A stretch of 64,000 bases of DNA from Metaphire vulgaris (lineage: Eukaryota; Annelida; Clitellata; Crassiclitellata; Megascolecidae), in contig CM030848.1 of assembly GCA_018105865.1 (NCBI GenBank), positions 4,905,301 through 4,969,300 of the forward strand, read 5' to 3'. The notes beneath the pieces are model-generated. The model did no database searches, had not been told where the DNA came from, and worked only from the letters and a program-made list of their open reading frames with translations. A program made the position numbers and the translations under genes. Shown piece after piece: positions 23,407-34,695 of the stretch; the first letter of the stretch is position 1, and the number at the start of each line of letters is the position of its first letter.

Positions 23407-24719
23407 AGCAGCGAACGTCTGAGCCCGGTTTCGCCATTGTAAAGATGGTCTCGCTTTTAGTACGGCATGCAGAATATTCTGTGAGTGCTTTATATAATAG
23501 CTTGTGTTATTTTATTGCCAGTCGACTTTAAAAGTAAGATAATGTCAGATGATCTGTTGCATTCTCGTGTATAATAATTATTGAAAAATTAATCTCTGCT
23601 CTGCTCAGCAAATCATCATCGGCTTAAATAGAACTGACAGAAATTGTCCAAGAGACTGTTTGAGTGTCGTCGATTGTTGAGAATATGATCGCTGCTGATG
23701 CTGCTACCGACATAAGCACAACTGTGATTGCACTCAGATGATCGCTTTTATTTTACGTCAGTAGAAACCAACGGCACATCGACAGCACCTCAGTGACCTG
23801 ACCCTGTTTCTCAGCGGCTCGGGATAAGTCCACGCCAAAGTTAAACATTTGGATAAAACTGTGTATTTCACAGGCACAGACTGAGAAAATAGGAATGGTC
23901 AAATAATTGTCCAATTTCTGACGCATAATTTTCATCGGGCTGTATAAATCAAACCATGCACATGACATTAGATATTACCATTGGAATCTCAATGGATGCT
24001 GTTTTCATGGGAAAATAGATGCGAACATCAGCAACGCTGTGCCTTTTCATACTCTCGGCGTTGGTTTTTCCTGTGCGCGTCACAGCACACCAGGGCATCT
24101 AGAAGGGATATGCTACGATTTTACTGAGTATAAGACGAGATCTTTCATAACTTCTCTAAGCTCATTTAATCGAAAACCAATTTAGCAGGACACTTTTTAA
24201 AAGTGCAAATTGAAATTTATCGTTTAAATCGTGTTTATAATATATTCTTTTAATTGTTACCGTAGGCCTACATTAATTTCAATGCCAAGTTTCATTGTTC
24301 GTTACTTTGACAGAAGTAATTAAACTATAGATGTCGCAAGGATAGATCATTTTGTTTTGATAATCGAGGCAATTTCCGAAAATGCCTGACTGAAATTATC
24401 AGAACGAATGCCCGTGTAATGTAGGTCTTGATAGAATTAGGCATTTTCAGAAATTTCGATCGCTTTCCATGTTCTTTAAATTGTGTAGCATCGAATTCAA
24501 TTTAAAACTGAAGTAGGCCCTGCTTTTTTGACTTGCAATAAATAGGTCTATATTTGCAAATTGGGCAATTGGCGTGTCATTAGAATCTTTAATTTAAATT
24601 AGCATAAATTGTTTAAAATCTCTTAATATGTTAATGCACATGTAAATAGGCCTTGACAATGACAGACGATCGAAACAATAAAATTCATGATGTAAATATC
24701 AAGGTCGACTCAGCCTTAA
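23406..24719. other. No recognised gene
   Basis: AT-rich. No supported open frame or repeat was seen apart from one TAGGCCTA at 24263. Confidence 0.5.
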
Positions 24720-24905
24720 TCGCTAGAGGGCGATAGTAACATCAAATGAGTAGCAATGGCAACATTGCGATAGTAACCATAGGTTCGGCGGAAGAGACTG
24801 GCCACCGTCCGCCGATGTATGGCTTAGCCACCTATGGGCTGCTGGCTACTAAATACGGGGATCAGCACCGGACCCTACGGGCGTGAGCCTACGGGTGAAA
24901 ACCTT
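24720..24905 (+). mobile_element. Probable retroelement 3' tail
   Basis: GGCGGAAGAGACTGGCCACC through GGACCCTACGGGCGTGAGCC ends in AAAACCTTTACTTTACTTTT, like the tails of non-LTR elements here. There is no coding part, so LINE and SINE cannot be told apart. Confidence 0.45.
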
Positions 24906-25440
24906 TACTTTACTTTTAAATATCAAGATACCTATGGTCCATCGTCTTGGTTATTGGTTACAGACCTGCTGCTTTTGCTGGATCATTACGATTTGATATT
25001 TACACTTTGAGTTTTGCTTTTTTCTCATATCTACCATTTTCACTGCTTATTTAAAGTAGCTGTGATAACGGCGAACAAAAATGCCGAAAGGTAAACAATT
25101 CTGTTTGTAAATCGTCAGTTTTAGAAGTACCAGGAAATTATAAGACATCTAACTGGAATTTTTAAATTGTACTATGACGATGACATTTGTCAGCGTCGTT
25201 AAAGAAGAGACCCGAGACTTTGCAACCGAAAATTCAAAGCCATAGGGACCTACCTGTCGCCGCAGGGAAATTCCAATAGCGCCACTGTACAATCTTGCTT
25301 CTGTCAACAGCATAACCGCTTCTTTCTGTCTGCCTTTGCCTCAAATTTTGATCCAGTTATTTTATTCCGTTCTATTAATATCTCTACCTCTCGATATGCC
25401 AAAATCACTGTTTATGAGTTAGCCGCTAGGTGGTCTGACC

Positions 25441-26836
25441 TTCGCATTATAAATGAAAGAGAGAGAGAAGGAGAGAGAGAGAGACTTAGTGGACATGCTC
25501 TAGGGTAGCAGCGTCACGTGACCACAGCGGCGAACAGTTATAATGACCACCGACTGCGCAATGGTCAACCCCAGCGAGCGTTAACAGAAGAGAAACTCTA
25601 GGAAACGTCTAAAGCGCCTAGTAAGTAAGTAAGTAAGCATCCAGCACACAGTGCGAAGTGTCGTTGGCCCTGGGTCTCAGTTGGGCCTTGGCCGACCGAC
25701 CGAGGGACCGCTGTGGGCAGGAGAGATCCTGTGGCGTCCCGAGTCCTTTATAACATACGGAGACTGTCTGCCCCGGTGGAGGCACATTGCTCTCGTCCGT
25801 CTCGGCGTTAAATGCTTCTGCTCCTCGGCAGCGGCAGATTAGGCCGAGCCCCGCTCCGCTGTGGTGTTTTTATCCGTTCGTTCGACTGACTTTGGTTGGT
25901 TAAGTTGTTACTGTACGTCGTGGGTCATGTCTCGATCGACGATGCTAGGAGCCAGGCGTCGGGATTATTAAGCAGAAGTAAACGGAGCCACTGCAAATAG
26001 ACGCCATCGACGAAAAGCAAAAGGAACTGGCTTCGATTGATCCAACGTTACGCCTTGGAGAATGAATTCAGGCGGCGTTTTGTCTTTCAGAGATAAATGA
26101 AAGGGTCTTTATTCTGTAGACGAATCTCATAAATATTACATTACGGATTTCTCGAAAGATCGTTTTTATCCGGTTGACTTTGAGTCAGAAGATGAAGGAG
26201 ACACAAGGTAAGGAAATGAAAATGGTTTCATCTGACCAATCTCTACCGATGACGCTCACAAATAAGGTTGAATATCGAGAAATATTTGAGCGTAACAAGC
26301 ACAATTTCATCAGAATCAAGATCCAATTTAAATACGAATTTTATTTACAGATTTTTATGCATTGTTAAATCCAATTGCAGCAGAAATTTTGAACAATAGA
26401 TTTCCGTTCTGAGACGGCGTGAATAGACAACACATCCTATATGATCCTATATGCCACCATTATAAAAACGATAGCAATGAAAAATATCTCATAGATGTAT
26501 TTTTTTAAACCGAGTTTCGAATCAAGTGTGTTGCTAGATTTTACTCTGCAGCATAAATCTGCTTAATGCGTCTATTTTCTTCCTTAAATGTAAGAACAAT
26601 TTTTCTTAACGTCTTCAGAATTCTGCGAGTTTCGTGTCACTAAGTACTCCACCGGCCCCAAGCGTTCATAGCTTCATCGATGGATATCCGACGACCGTTG
26701 TAACACCATCAGCGTCGCCTGAGACACTCAGAGCGGACGAATAAACTATGAATACGTGGTGTCTATAAGGTGTGGCTGAGGCAACTTGTCCACCGGACGA
26801 CTCCGTCTAAGACGTTTCGATCGTCGTCCGAGGCAA
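25441..26836 (+). promoter_or_regulatory. GPCR upstream region with a possible 5' UTR intron
   Basis: After a GA repeat (25457-25484) a GC-rich block begins, with the palindromic E-box GTCACGTGAC at 25513-25522, a (TAAG)n run at 25621-25637 and GACCGACCGA words. A good donor, ACACAAG/GTAAGG, lies at 26207/26208. An acceptor after a pyrimidine tract, AACGTCTTCAG/AA, lies at 26618/26619. An intron at 26208-26618 would place the receptor start 218 nt into exon 2. An ATG at 26191 in the first exon would run into a stop after splicing, making an upstream ORF. Confidence 0.4.
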
Positions 26837-28174
26837 ATGGAAGACGACAGTTTCGCTGGATTGGTTTTCGACTTTCGTCAATTCACAGAATCTTACAATT
26901 CCTCCTCCTCCTCCTCCTCGGACACTCGGACGTCACGGGCGTGTAATCACTCCTCGGCCGTCAGGTGCAGTCACGCCACGTCAACCATAGCACCGTCATG
27001 CATCAACGACACGGCGGTCGTCATCCCGTCAATATTCTTTACCTACAAGGTCGTCGTGGAGGTGTACGTCGTCGGTCTGCTCTGTCTGTTCGGTTTCGTC
27101 GGAAACTTCCTCTCGATCGCCGTCCTGTGCCGTGACCGCGACAAAAACAACACGACCAACTGGTTGCTGCAGACGCTCGCAGTCGTCGACAGCTTCTTCC
27201 TCGTCTTCTCCTTCTTCATTCAACCGATCAAAGTGGTTCACGACTTCACCGACTGGTTTCCGTCTCTGCGCAGGGGATTCCCGTACCTAGAGGCGCACCT
27301 GTGGGCCTTTGCCTCGATCGCCCAGACGATGGCCGTATGGCTGGTGACGCTGATCACCGTCGATCGCTACATCGCCGTCTGCCAACCGTGGCAGACTAAC
27401 TGGCGATCGTTGAATCGAGTCAAGGCCATCGTCGTCGTCATCGCCGTCGTCGCCGTCGTCTACAACATTCCTCGATTTCTCGAGAGAGAAACGTCTCTCG
27501 AGAGAAACTGTCTCGGCGGATTCCTAATTCGAACCAGGAAAACGGCGTTTCGAGAGAATCGCAATTACTTTCTCGTCTACAAGACCCTCTGCTACTTTAT
27601 ATTTCGTTCGATCGGGCCTCTGTCCGTTCTCGTCGCTCTGAATGTGCGTCTCGTGCGAGCGCTTCGGAAGGTTCGCCGCAAACACCGAGACATGACGCGG
27701 AAGACGAAACAGCGAGAGAACATCACCGTCATGTTGATTGCCGTCGTGACCGTATTCATCGTCTGCCAGATTCCGGACCTCGGCCTGCGCATCGCGTTCA
27801 CCGCAATGGAATTCTCTCCGGTCGCCTTACGCGTCGACGTACGAGCGATGCGCTTCGCCAACGCGGCCAGCAACGCTCTGCTGACGGTCAATTCTTCCGT
27901 CAACTTCCTCATCTACTGTCTGGTGGGAAAGAAATTTCGCCGAATCTTCGTTCGAATGGTGTCCTGTAGCCAGAGCAGCGCCAGGAAATCGATTGCGACA
28001 TCGGCCACGGGTGAGACGGAGAAAGACAGAGACGCAGGAGCAGTGGGGCTGCTGACCCTCGGACCCCCGCATCGGAGCAGACGACTGGTGTCTATGGGCG
28101 GGCGGGAAATGTCCGAAGCTGAGCTGATGATGACGACGACAAACACAACGACGACAATGACGACTGCAGTCTGA
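26837..28174 (+). CDS. Rhodopsin-class GPCR, FMRFamide/neuropeptide receptor type
   Basis: A single uninterrupted exon encodes 445 residues; the ATG at 26837 is in a good context (GCAAATGG). The N-terminus is about 70 residues, Ser-rich, with three N-glycosylation sequons. Seven hydrophobic segments begin at about residues 73, 109, 154, 196, 245, 295 and 339. TM1 has GFVGN, TM2 has LAVVD, the TM3 end is ITVDRYIAVCQPW, and TM7 is NSSVNFLIYC (an NPxxY variant). TM6 reads FIVCQIPDLG. These are features of the invertebrate FMRFamide-receptor group, plasma-membrane receptors for short amidated peptides. Oddly, the conserved cysteine at the top of TM3 is replaced (Glu at that position), although a loop-2 cysteine (RNCLGG) remains. 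The C-tail ends in a Thr-rich run. Ligand and subfamily are inferred. Confidence 0.92.
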   Translation: MEDDSFAGLVFDFRQFTESYNSSSSSSSDTRTSRACNHSSAVRCSHATSTIAPSCINDTAVVIPSIFFTYKVVVEVYVVGLLCLFGFVGNFLSIAVLCRDRDKNNTTNWLLQTLAVVDSFFLVFSFFIQPIKVVHDFTDWFPSLRRGFPYLEAHLWAFASIAQTMAVWLVTLITVDRYIAVCQPWQTNWRSLNRVKAIVVVIAVVAVVYNIPRFLERETSLERNCLGGFLIRTRKTAFRENRNYFLVYKTLCYFIFRSIGPLSVLVALNVRLVRALRKVRRKHRDMTRKTKQRENITVMLIAVVTVFIVCQIPDLGLRIAFTAMEFSPVALRVDVRAMRFANAASNALLTVNSSVNFLIYCLVGKKFRRIFVRMVSCSQSSARKSIATSATGETEKDRDAGAVGLLTLGPPHRSRRLVSMGGREMSEAELMMTTTNTTTTMTTAV

Positions 28175-28862
28175 ATGGTTACTATACATGCCATTCTCTT
28201 ACTTGTCCTTCCAATCGCCAACAGACGATCGCAGAATTTGGAAGCAGTAGCCAGCCGCGATCGAAAGTTTCTGGTTCGCGTGTACACGTTTTCTCCCGTA
28301 AAGTAAAACGTTCCTTGACATCACTGGCAATCATTCGCTGCCAAACGTCTGCCATAGAAGTTCATCACAATCTGAAAACTAACGAAAGCGACTGAGGATT
28401 AGATATAGAGAATGGCTGACATTTTCCGACTCTTTAATTTTCAGACCTTGACTCCTTGTTTGTTTTATCTGCACTCCTTCACCCCCTCCCCCACCCTCAT
28501 GATGAAAGCGCGCCAACTGCTAATGAAAAGCCTCGACTCACTAATTCAATTAACTATTATAGACAGTGCAAGGCATACACAGTTACACACGTATAATGAA
28601 AATCACGCGATCATGACTGCATGGGGAATGAGTTTTCTTTTATAAAACAGCGTTGTTCGATAGAACTCAACATTACTAAACAATGGAGTTTTTAAACAAC
28701 GAATCAATGTGATATATGAAGAAAGCAGACGTAGTCTTACAATAGATGATGCATTTAATTATGTGTCTTATGCTTTGACGCTTGCCGTTTTAAATTAATC
28801 TCAGAGCTTAGACGCATGTTGCTTGAACAGAGGAGTTGAGCACATTGTTACGTACGTGTGTA

Positions 28863-28868
28863 AATAAA
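28863..28868 (+). promoter_or_regulatory. Possible polyadenylation signal AATAAA
   Basis: First canonical hexamer noted after the GPCR stop, about 690 nt downstream; it is followed by T-rich sequence and a second AATAAA near 28883. Confidence 0.4.
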
Positions 28869-28941
28869 GGGATTTTAATAATAAATATAACCAACTGAGC
28901 TTGATTATGCACTGGACAGCAAATTTTTTATACAAAAAGTC

Positions 28942-29127
28942 GTGTTAATAGCACTAGCCCGTGCGGTAACTAAATCTCAAAAGTTCTTTCATATAGATTC
29001 ACCTTTACTGCACTGGCTCAAAATTTCCGAACGCATCCAGTACAAGATAATAACGATCACAAACAGTTCACTCCATTCATCAAAACCTGTCTACCTGCGA
29101 AAACTCTTAACGCCTCAGCCTCCTTGA
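28942..29127 (+). pseudogene. LINE reverse-transcriptase fragment
   Basis: The 61 codons read LARAVTKSQKF, then LLHWLKISERIQYKIITIT and PVYLRKLLTPQPP. This is the conserved region beyond the RT domain of L2/CR1-type LINEs (LHWLKI.ERI.YKI). Neither end of the element is recognisable. Confidence 0.85.
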
Positions 29128-30580
29128 CCTACACTATCATCATATTCTCTCTAACTGCTACATTTTTTTGACTGCGAGTCCATTCCTTCGGAAAGTAGTA
29201 CAATTCCCTTGTTCAGCTATGCCACTCACATAAGAAGCATATGTATTTTGTGTATCCCTGCTGCAGTCTCATTAAAGGGTTTCTTCTTCTATTTACTTTC
29301 AAATCACCACAGAGGTGCCAGCTGTACTTGTTATACTCCGTGGAATTCAGTAGCTGCTTCAAGTTATTGTGCGTCTCTTTTATTTGGAAAGCATGCGCTA
29401 CTAAAATACATGGAAGACGATTTCCATTGTCTTAAGGTTCAGTTTCAAAGAATCTAAAATAGTCTCTATTCTTGTGGGTCATAAATGATTTCTAAGATAT
29501 TCATGATGGCTTTCAATATCGGAACAGAATACCAGATTGCATTCTTTTCTGAAGAGAGGCTCCAACTGCTGGTGGTGCTTTGGATATCCCACGAAGCTTG
29601 AAATATTTAAAATGCATTTTAAATGCTCAACCTTTCTGACTGGCCTTTATATAGTACGCTATTGACGTAAGCTTACTTAGCAGACTCCAGGCAATAGTAC
29701 CGCATTGCATCAGAAAACGATGCAATAAACTCTGATGATGATGATGATGATGATAATGATGATAATGATGATAATGATGATGATGATGATGATGTGTGTG
29801 TGTGGGGTATTATTCAATGTGCTACAATATGACGTCATTTAAGGTTTATTTAGCATCTTGTTACAGTCCTACTGGATTAATTTACATTGTGAAACATAGA
29901 AAATGAGCTATATGAAATATCTTCAAAACGAGAAGCAATAAAAAATTTCATATATCCTTTTAAATTCAGTAAAATTTTCACTGTTGACCAGCGTGTTTGA
30001 GAGCTTTATTAATTGTATTCTTGTCCGTTATATTGTCATTGTTATATCGTCGTCATTGTTAAGAAGAATTGCTGCAATTAAAGTGTCATAGTTTAAATTC
30101 ACCTTCAATCAACTGATTAGATCAATTGATCAATTAAGCAATCAATCAATCAATCAGTGGACGGTCTTTACAGACCACGGTAATCAGTCTTAATTAAGAA
30201 CATTGGATATCGCAGTGTTGCTTATGGCCATGAAAACTAAATCACTGCTTAGCATGGAGATTGCATCTGATCGGACGTCATGTCAAGAGTAGTCGAGTGA
30301 ATAGAAGTGGGTCGAATACATAAGTACTTCTGATCCATGACGATGTACGGCAACCTGTTTGACGTCAACTCTTTGGCTTTCTCATTGGCCTTTCCGTAAT
30401 TGCTTCAGCGGCGTCAACCGACAGTCGCTTGCTCTTAACCGGACTACGGAAGGTTTCTCAGCGCTTAAATCTTTTAAACATGGCAATCATGGACATCTAG
30501 ATACCATGCTATATGCTGGCAATGGGCCACTCAAAGTGACCCAAGACACCATGTGACGCATTGAACCCTTGACCGGTGGA
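29128..30580. other. Non-coding with small microsatellites
   Basis: (GAT)n with GATAAT interruptions lies at about 29733-29793, and an (AATC)n run at about 30137-30158. No gene recognised. Confidence 0.5.
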
Positions 30581-30904
30581 CAGGCCTGAGGAGAGGGGGT
30601 GTAGCCGGTACATTGTTCCGGGGCCCATGGAGCTCAAAGGGGCCCGGGTCCGGTGATGATGATGTATTAACAATAGTCTGAACCTGAAAAAGACTCTGAC
30701 AACAGAAAAAGGTCATCTTCGTCATGAACTCAGGGGCCTCGGCGAATGTCTGCTTAGGGGTACGGGTCGATGATGTTAAGTAATTAATGCCATAAAAAGA
30801 CTGACAAACAAAAGAAAGGTCATGAAATTTTTCACACACTTGTCAGGTCATGGGCCCGTGAATATTTTTGGCACCGGGACCCGAAAATTATCTCGGCGGC
30901 CCTG
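30581..30904. mobile_element. hAT-like MITE with CAGG(G)CC ends
   Basis: The left end CAGGCCTGAGG and right end (reverse complement) CAGGGCCGCCGAG bound 324 bp. Flanks CCGGTGGA and CCCGTGGG match at only 6 of 8. Two variants of the shared motif are present: CTGACAACAGAAAAAGGTC (30696-30714) and CTGACAAACAAAAGAAAGG (from 30801). Confidence 0.6.
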
Positions 30905-31019
30905 CCCGTGGGTAATTGACAATTCTAAAGGTCTATAGGTTTAATTTCTTTACAGAGCGTTAAGCTAAGTCAAAACTAATGTTGAGTATTGAGCGAATAT
31001 AAAAGCACATAACTACTAG

Positions 31020-31297
31020 ACATTAAAAAATCCTACAGAACAAACCAATCAAAACCTTTACAAAGACGACAAATATTCAAGAGTGTGGTCATTTGTGGAA
31101 TGCGCTTCCGGACGATGTGACCAAGGCCACCTCGGCCGGGACTTTTGCATGCAAGCTTAAGACGCACTTATTCAAGATCTCGTATAATTTAGCTATTTGA
31201 CTGTAAAGAGCTTTTGTCTTTGGCCTTCGCCATGTTTACGGCGCTCTATAAATCGTCCTGTATAACTAGATAGATAGCTAGATAGATAGATAGATTA
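31020..31297 (+). pseudogene. LINE ORF2 C-terminus with (TAGA)n tail
   Basis: Frame 31084-31200 reads CGHLWNALPDDVTKATSAGT, then FACKLKTHLFKISYNLAI and a stop. LWNxLPxxV and KLKTHLF are the standard end of L2/CR1-group ORFs. The 3' UTR has CGGCGCTCTATAAATCG and ends in a TAGA microsatellite at 31267-31297. Confidence 0.88.
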
Positions 31298-31585
31298 CCA
31301 CAGAACCGTGGTAAAAAGTTAAAACTGCAAATGCTTTATTTCTCAATGAAGGTGAATTTAAAATTTCATACGAAGCCTGACCGCTTCCGCAGTGTTAAAA
31401 GTTGACAGGTCACGGGTCAAGACACATTGACTCATGTGACCCATCAGGTATTGATGACCAATTTGACCCATTGCTATCTCAGGCATTGGCACTATCGTCA
31501 CTCAAGTCATTTGGATTCAACACCCAGCAACCAATAGTAACCAACAGTGTCAATAAAATTATTGGATAAAAAACATCATGAATAG

Positions 31586-32023
<438 letters not shown>

Positions 32024-32518
32024 GAACAACATCGTCATCATCCTAATGGTTGATGGTGATCGCTAGAGACGCTTTCATGGTCTTAATGACTGAACTGGTG
32101 TTGTGGTGACAAAGGTCGACCGCTGCTTCGTTTGTCACGCGGGACGGAATGGTTCCGACCTCTGTCACATGTTCTGTTAACAGAATAGGAAGACTGCGCA
32201 TTGAAAATGGTGTCGGCATTTTTCATCTATCAAATGTAAAGTTAAGTATTGCGAATCCTCTTTTTCCTCCTCTTTTTCTTCCTTTTATCTCCTTCGTCGC
32301 CCATTTTACTTAAGCTAAGTGCTATTTATCTTCAAACTTCAAAGTCTATTTGCCGAACGCTGATTCGCTGCATGCAATCCATTTGTCATTTCTCGCCAGC
32401 CCTTCTCGGTAGATCGCTCATCGCTTGTCGAAGTCGAATGATGGATGCCAGTGAAGTCGAAATCCATTTGCATGACAGCAATTACTGTTTAGTCTAAAAT
32501 TCCAGAAGGTAATTCTCG

Positions 32519-33495
32519 GTGGTCACTTCCTGACCGTCACTTCCTGGACCGTCACTTCCTGGACCGTCACTTCCTGGACCGTTCCTAATGTTCTATCTGT
32601 TTATGGTGTCCCGTCACTTCCTGGACCGTCACTTCCTGGACCGTCACTTCCTGGACCGTCACTTCCTGGACCGTTCATAATGTTCTATCTGTTATGTGTA
32701 TGTAAACAAGTGTATACACTATGATATACAAATCGTTGTGATCTGCAATAATACTTAGAATTACTTACTTAGAATATATAATATAGAAATTCGAGATATT
32801 TTACTTACTTTCCTTACAATGGTTTGAGTAAGCAGTGACGCAGACTAGAACTATTCAAATTTTGAATCGTTGGATTACGGTTACAGTTATTTTTTACCAC
32901 CACACTGGGCGGAGGGGTCAAAACTGCCCAAAAATTGTTGACACAATGGACAGCCCCCAACCTACCTACCTACCTACCTATATACCTATTTACTTCCATT
33001 TACAATGACGGTCCAGGAAGTGACGGTCCAGGAAGTGACGGTCCAGGAAGTGACGGTCCAGGAAGTGACAGGGAACCCTGTTATGTGTATGTAAACAAGT
33101 GTATACACTATGATATACAAATCGTTGTGATCTGCAATAATACTTAGAATTACTTACTTAGAATATATAATATAGAAATTCGAGATATTTTACTTACTTC
33201 CTTACAATGGTTTGAGTAAGCAGTGGAACAGTGACGCAGACTAGAACTATTCAAATTTTTGAATCGTTGGATTAAGGTTACGGTTATTTTTACCACCTAC
33301 ACTGGGCGGAGGGGTCAAAAACGCCCAAAAATTGTTGACACAATGGGCAGCCCCAAAATACCTACCTACCTACCTATATACCTATTTACTTCCATTTACA
33401 ATGACGGTCCAGGAAGTGACGGTCCAGGAAGTGACGGTCCAGGAAGTGACGGTCCAGGAAGTGACGGTCCAGGAAGTGACGGTCCAGGAAGTGAC
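32519..33495. repeat. Inverted 15-bp minisatellite arrays with a duplicated 389-bp unit
   Basis: The left arrays (about 32533-32583 and 32611-32674) repeat ACCGTCACTTCCTGG. The right arrays repeat its complement, GACGGTCCAGGAAGT, four times at 33007-33066 and six times at 33403-33492. Between them a unit starting GTTATGTGTATGTAAACAAG occurs at 32691 and again at 33080. Each unit holds an ACCTACCTACCT tract and a fragment like the LINE family A tail (ATATAGAAATTCGAGATATT). The layout, with core repeat, microsatellite and inverted minisatellite ends, recalls HINE/Helentron-type elements, but no hallmark end was found. Confidence 0.8.
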
Positions 33496-33819
33496 AGGGA
33501 ACCAATTCTCAATGGTGCGTTGAGCGTTATCATACGTGCGAATTAGTTTGTGGAAAAACTAGCGGTTTTTGCAGTATTTAACATCGTTTTGACATCGTTT
33601 TGACAAGCGAGTGTTTGGAGGATCAAGCGAAGCCAATAAAAGGGAAGTTGAAGTGTTTTTTGTAAAAATTTCTAAGCAGATTTTTTAAAAATCGCCAGTG
33701 AGCGATATAAGGATAATCACGTGTAATAAATAACATTTGGATCAATAAATAACATTTGGATTAATAAATTCAAAACAAAATTTAGTTTATTAAACATCTC
33801 TCATCTTCTGGAAATAATA

Positions 33820-34690
33820 ATGGCTCCTAAAAAAGATACTTTGGCTGTTTGCGATACTTGTAGCATGAGCGGCCTGGCGGAGTTCTTCACCGAGGAAGAT
33901 ATCTGCATGCAGTGCCGAAAGATCACGGCTATGGAAAAGACGATGATGGACCAGCAGAAAAGACTCACGGAGCTGGAGCACATCGTGAAGTCTCTGAGCG
34001 AGCGTGTAGCAGCGGAACGGTCGAAATCCTACGCGGAGATCGTCAGGAAAGCGCACCGTCGGAGACGAGGAAGGAAGGAATCCGCGAGATTACTGTGAAA
34101 TCTAAGGAGCCGAAGACATCGCCAGCTCCAAGAAGACCGAGGAACACCTTCGTCTACGTTGGAGAAGAGGCTGAGAGCGTCAGTGTTGAGAAGAGGGTAG
34201 TGCTCATTGGGGATTCCAATGTTCGACAAGTGGGACAAAATTTGGCGGAGCAGTCCAACAAATTTGTCACCATTTGTCAGCCGGGAGCAAAGCTCGAGGA
34301 TGTCCAGGAGATACTGGACTCAACCCACAAGGATGGTGACACTTGTGTGATCGAAGTGGGAACCAATAATCTTTTTCTGATGAGAAGGCAGATATAATAA
34401 AGAAGTTTCAATTTATTTTGCAGGAATTAAAGAAGAGAAGAAGACGAGTCGTGGTGATGGGAATCTTGCCACGCAGACTGTCACGGGAAATGGAGAGGAA
34501 GAGGACCAGAGTCAACGAGGAACTATGGGAACTGTGCCAGAGCGAAGGAGCTGAGTTTCTGAACGCCGACTTCGATGTTTGGGACAGGTATTTGGGAAAG
34601 GATGGGCTGCATCTCAACAGGTATGGTGCAGATAAAATAGCTAGGAAAATATTTGCATGTGTTAAATGCTGCTGTAAGGCTTTAAACTAA
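33820..34690 (+). pseudogene. CR1 ORF1: zinc-finger, coiled coil and SGNH esterase
   Basis: The ATG at 33820 opens MAPKKDTLAVCDTCSMSG with a C-x2-C ... C-x2-C finger (CDTC, CMQC), followed by a heptad-like segment MMDQQKRLTELEHIVKSLSE. A frameshift near 34060 continues the protein in another frame. The esterase-like domain shows VVLIGDSNVRQVG (Ser block), EVGTNNLF (GTN block) and, after a stop and frame change at 34395-34418, DGLHLNRYGADKIARKI (Asp-x2-His block). Such ORF1 proteins are known in CR1/L2 LINEs, where they bind RNA and membranes. At least two lesions break it here. Confidence 0.88.
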
Positions 34691-34695
34691 GTAGG

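Noticed and set aside
32519..33495. CRISPR-like array
   Set aside because: The 15-bp units are head-to-tail without unique spacers and the context is a eukaryotic genome.
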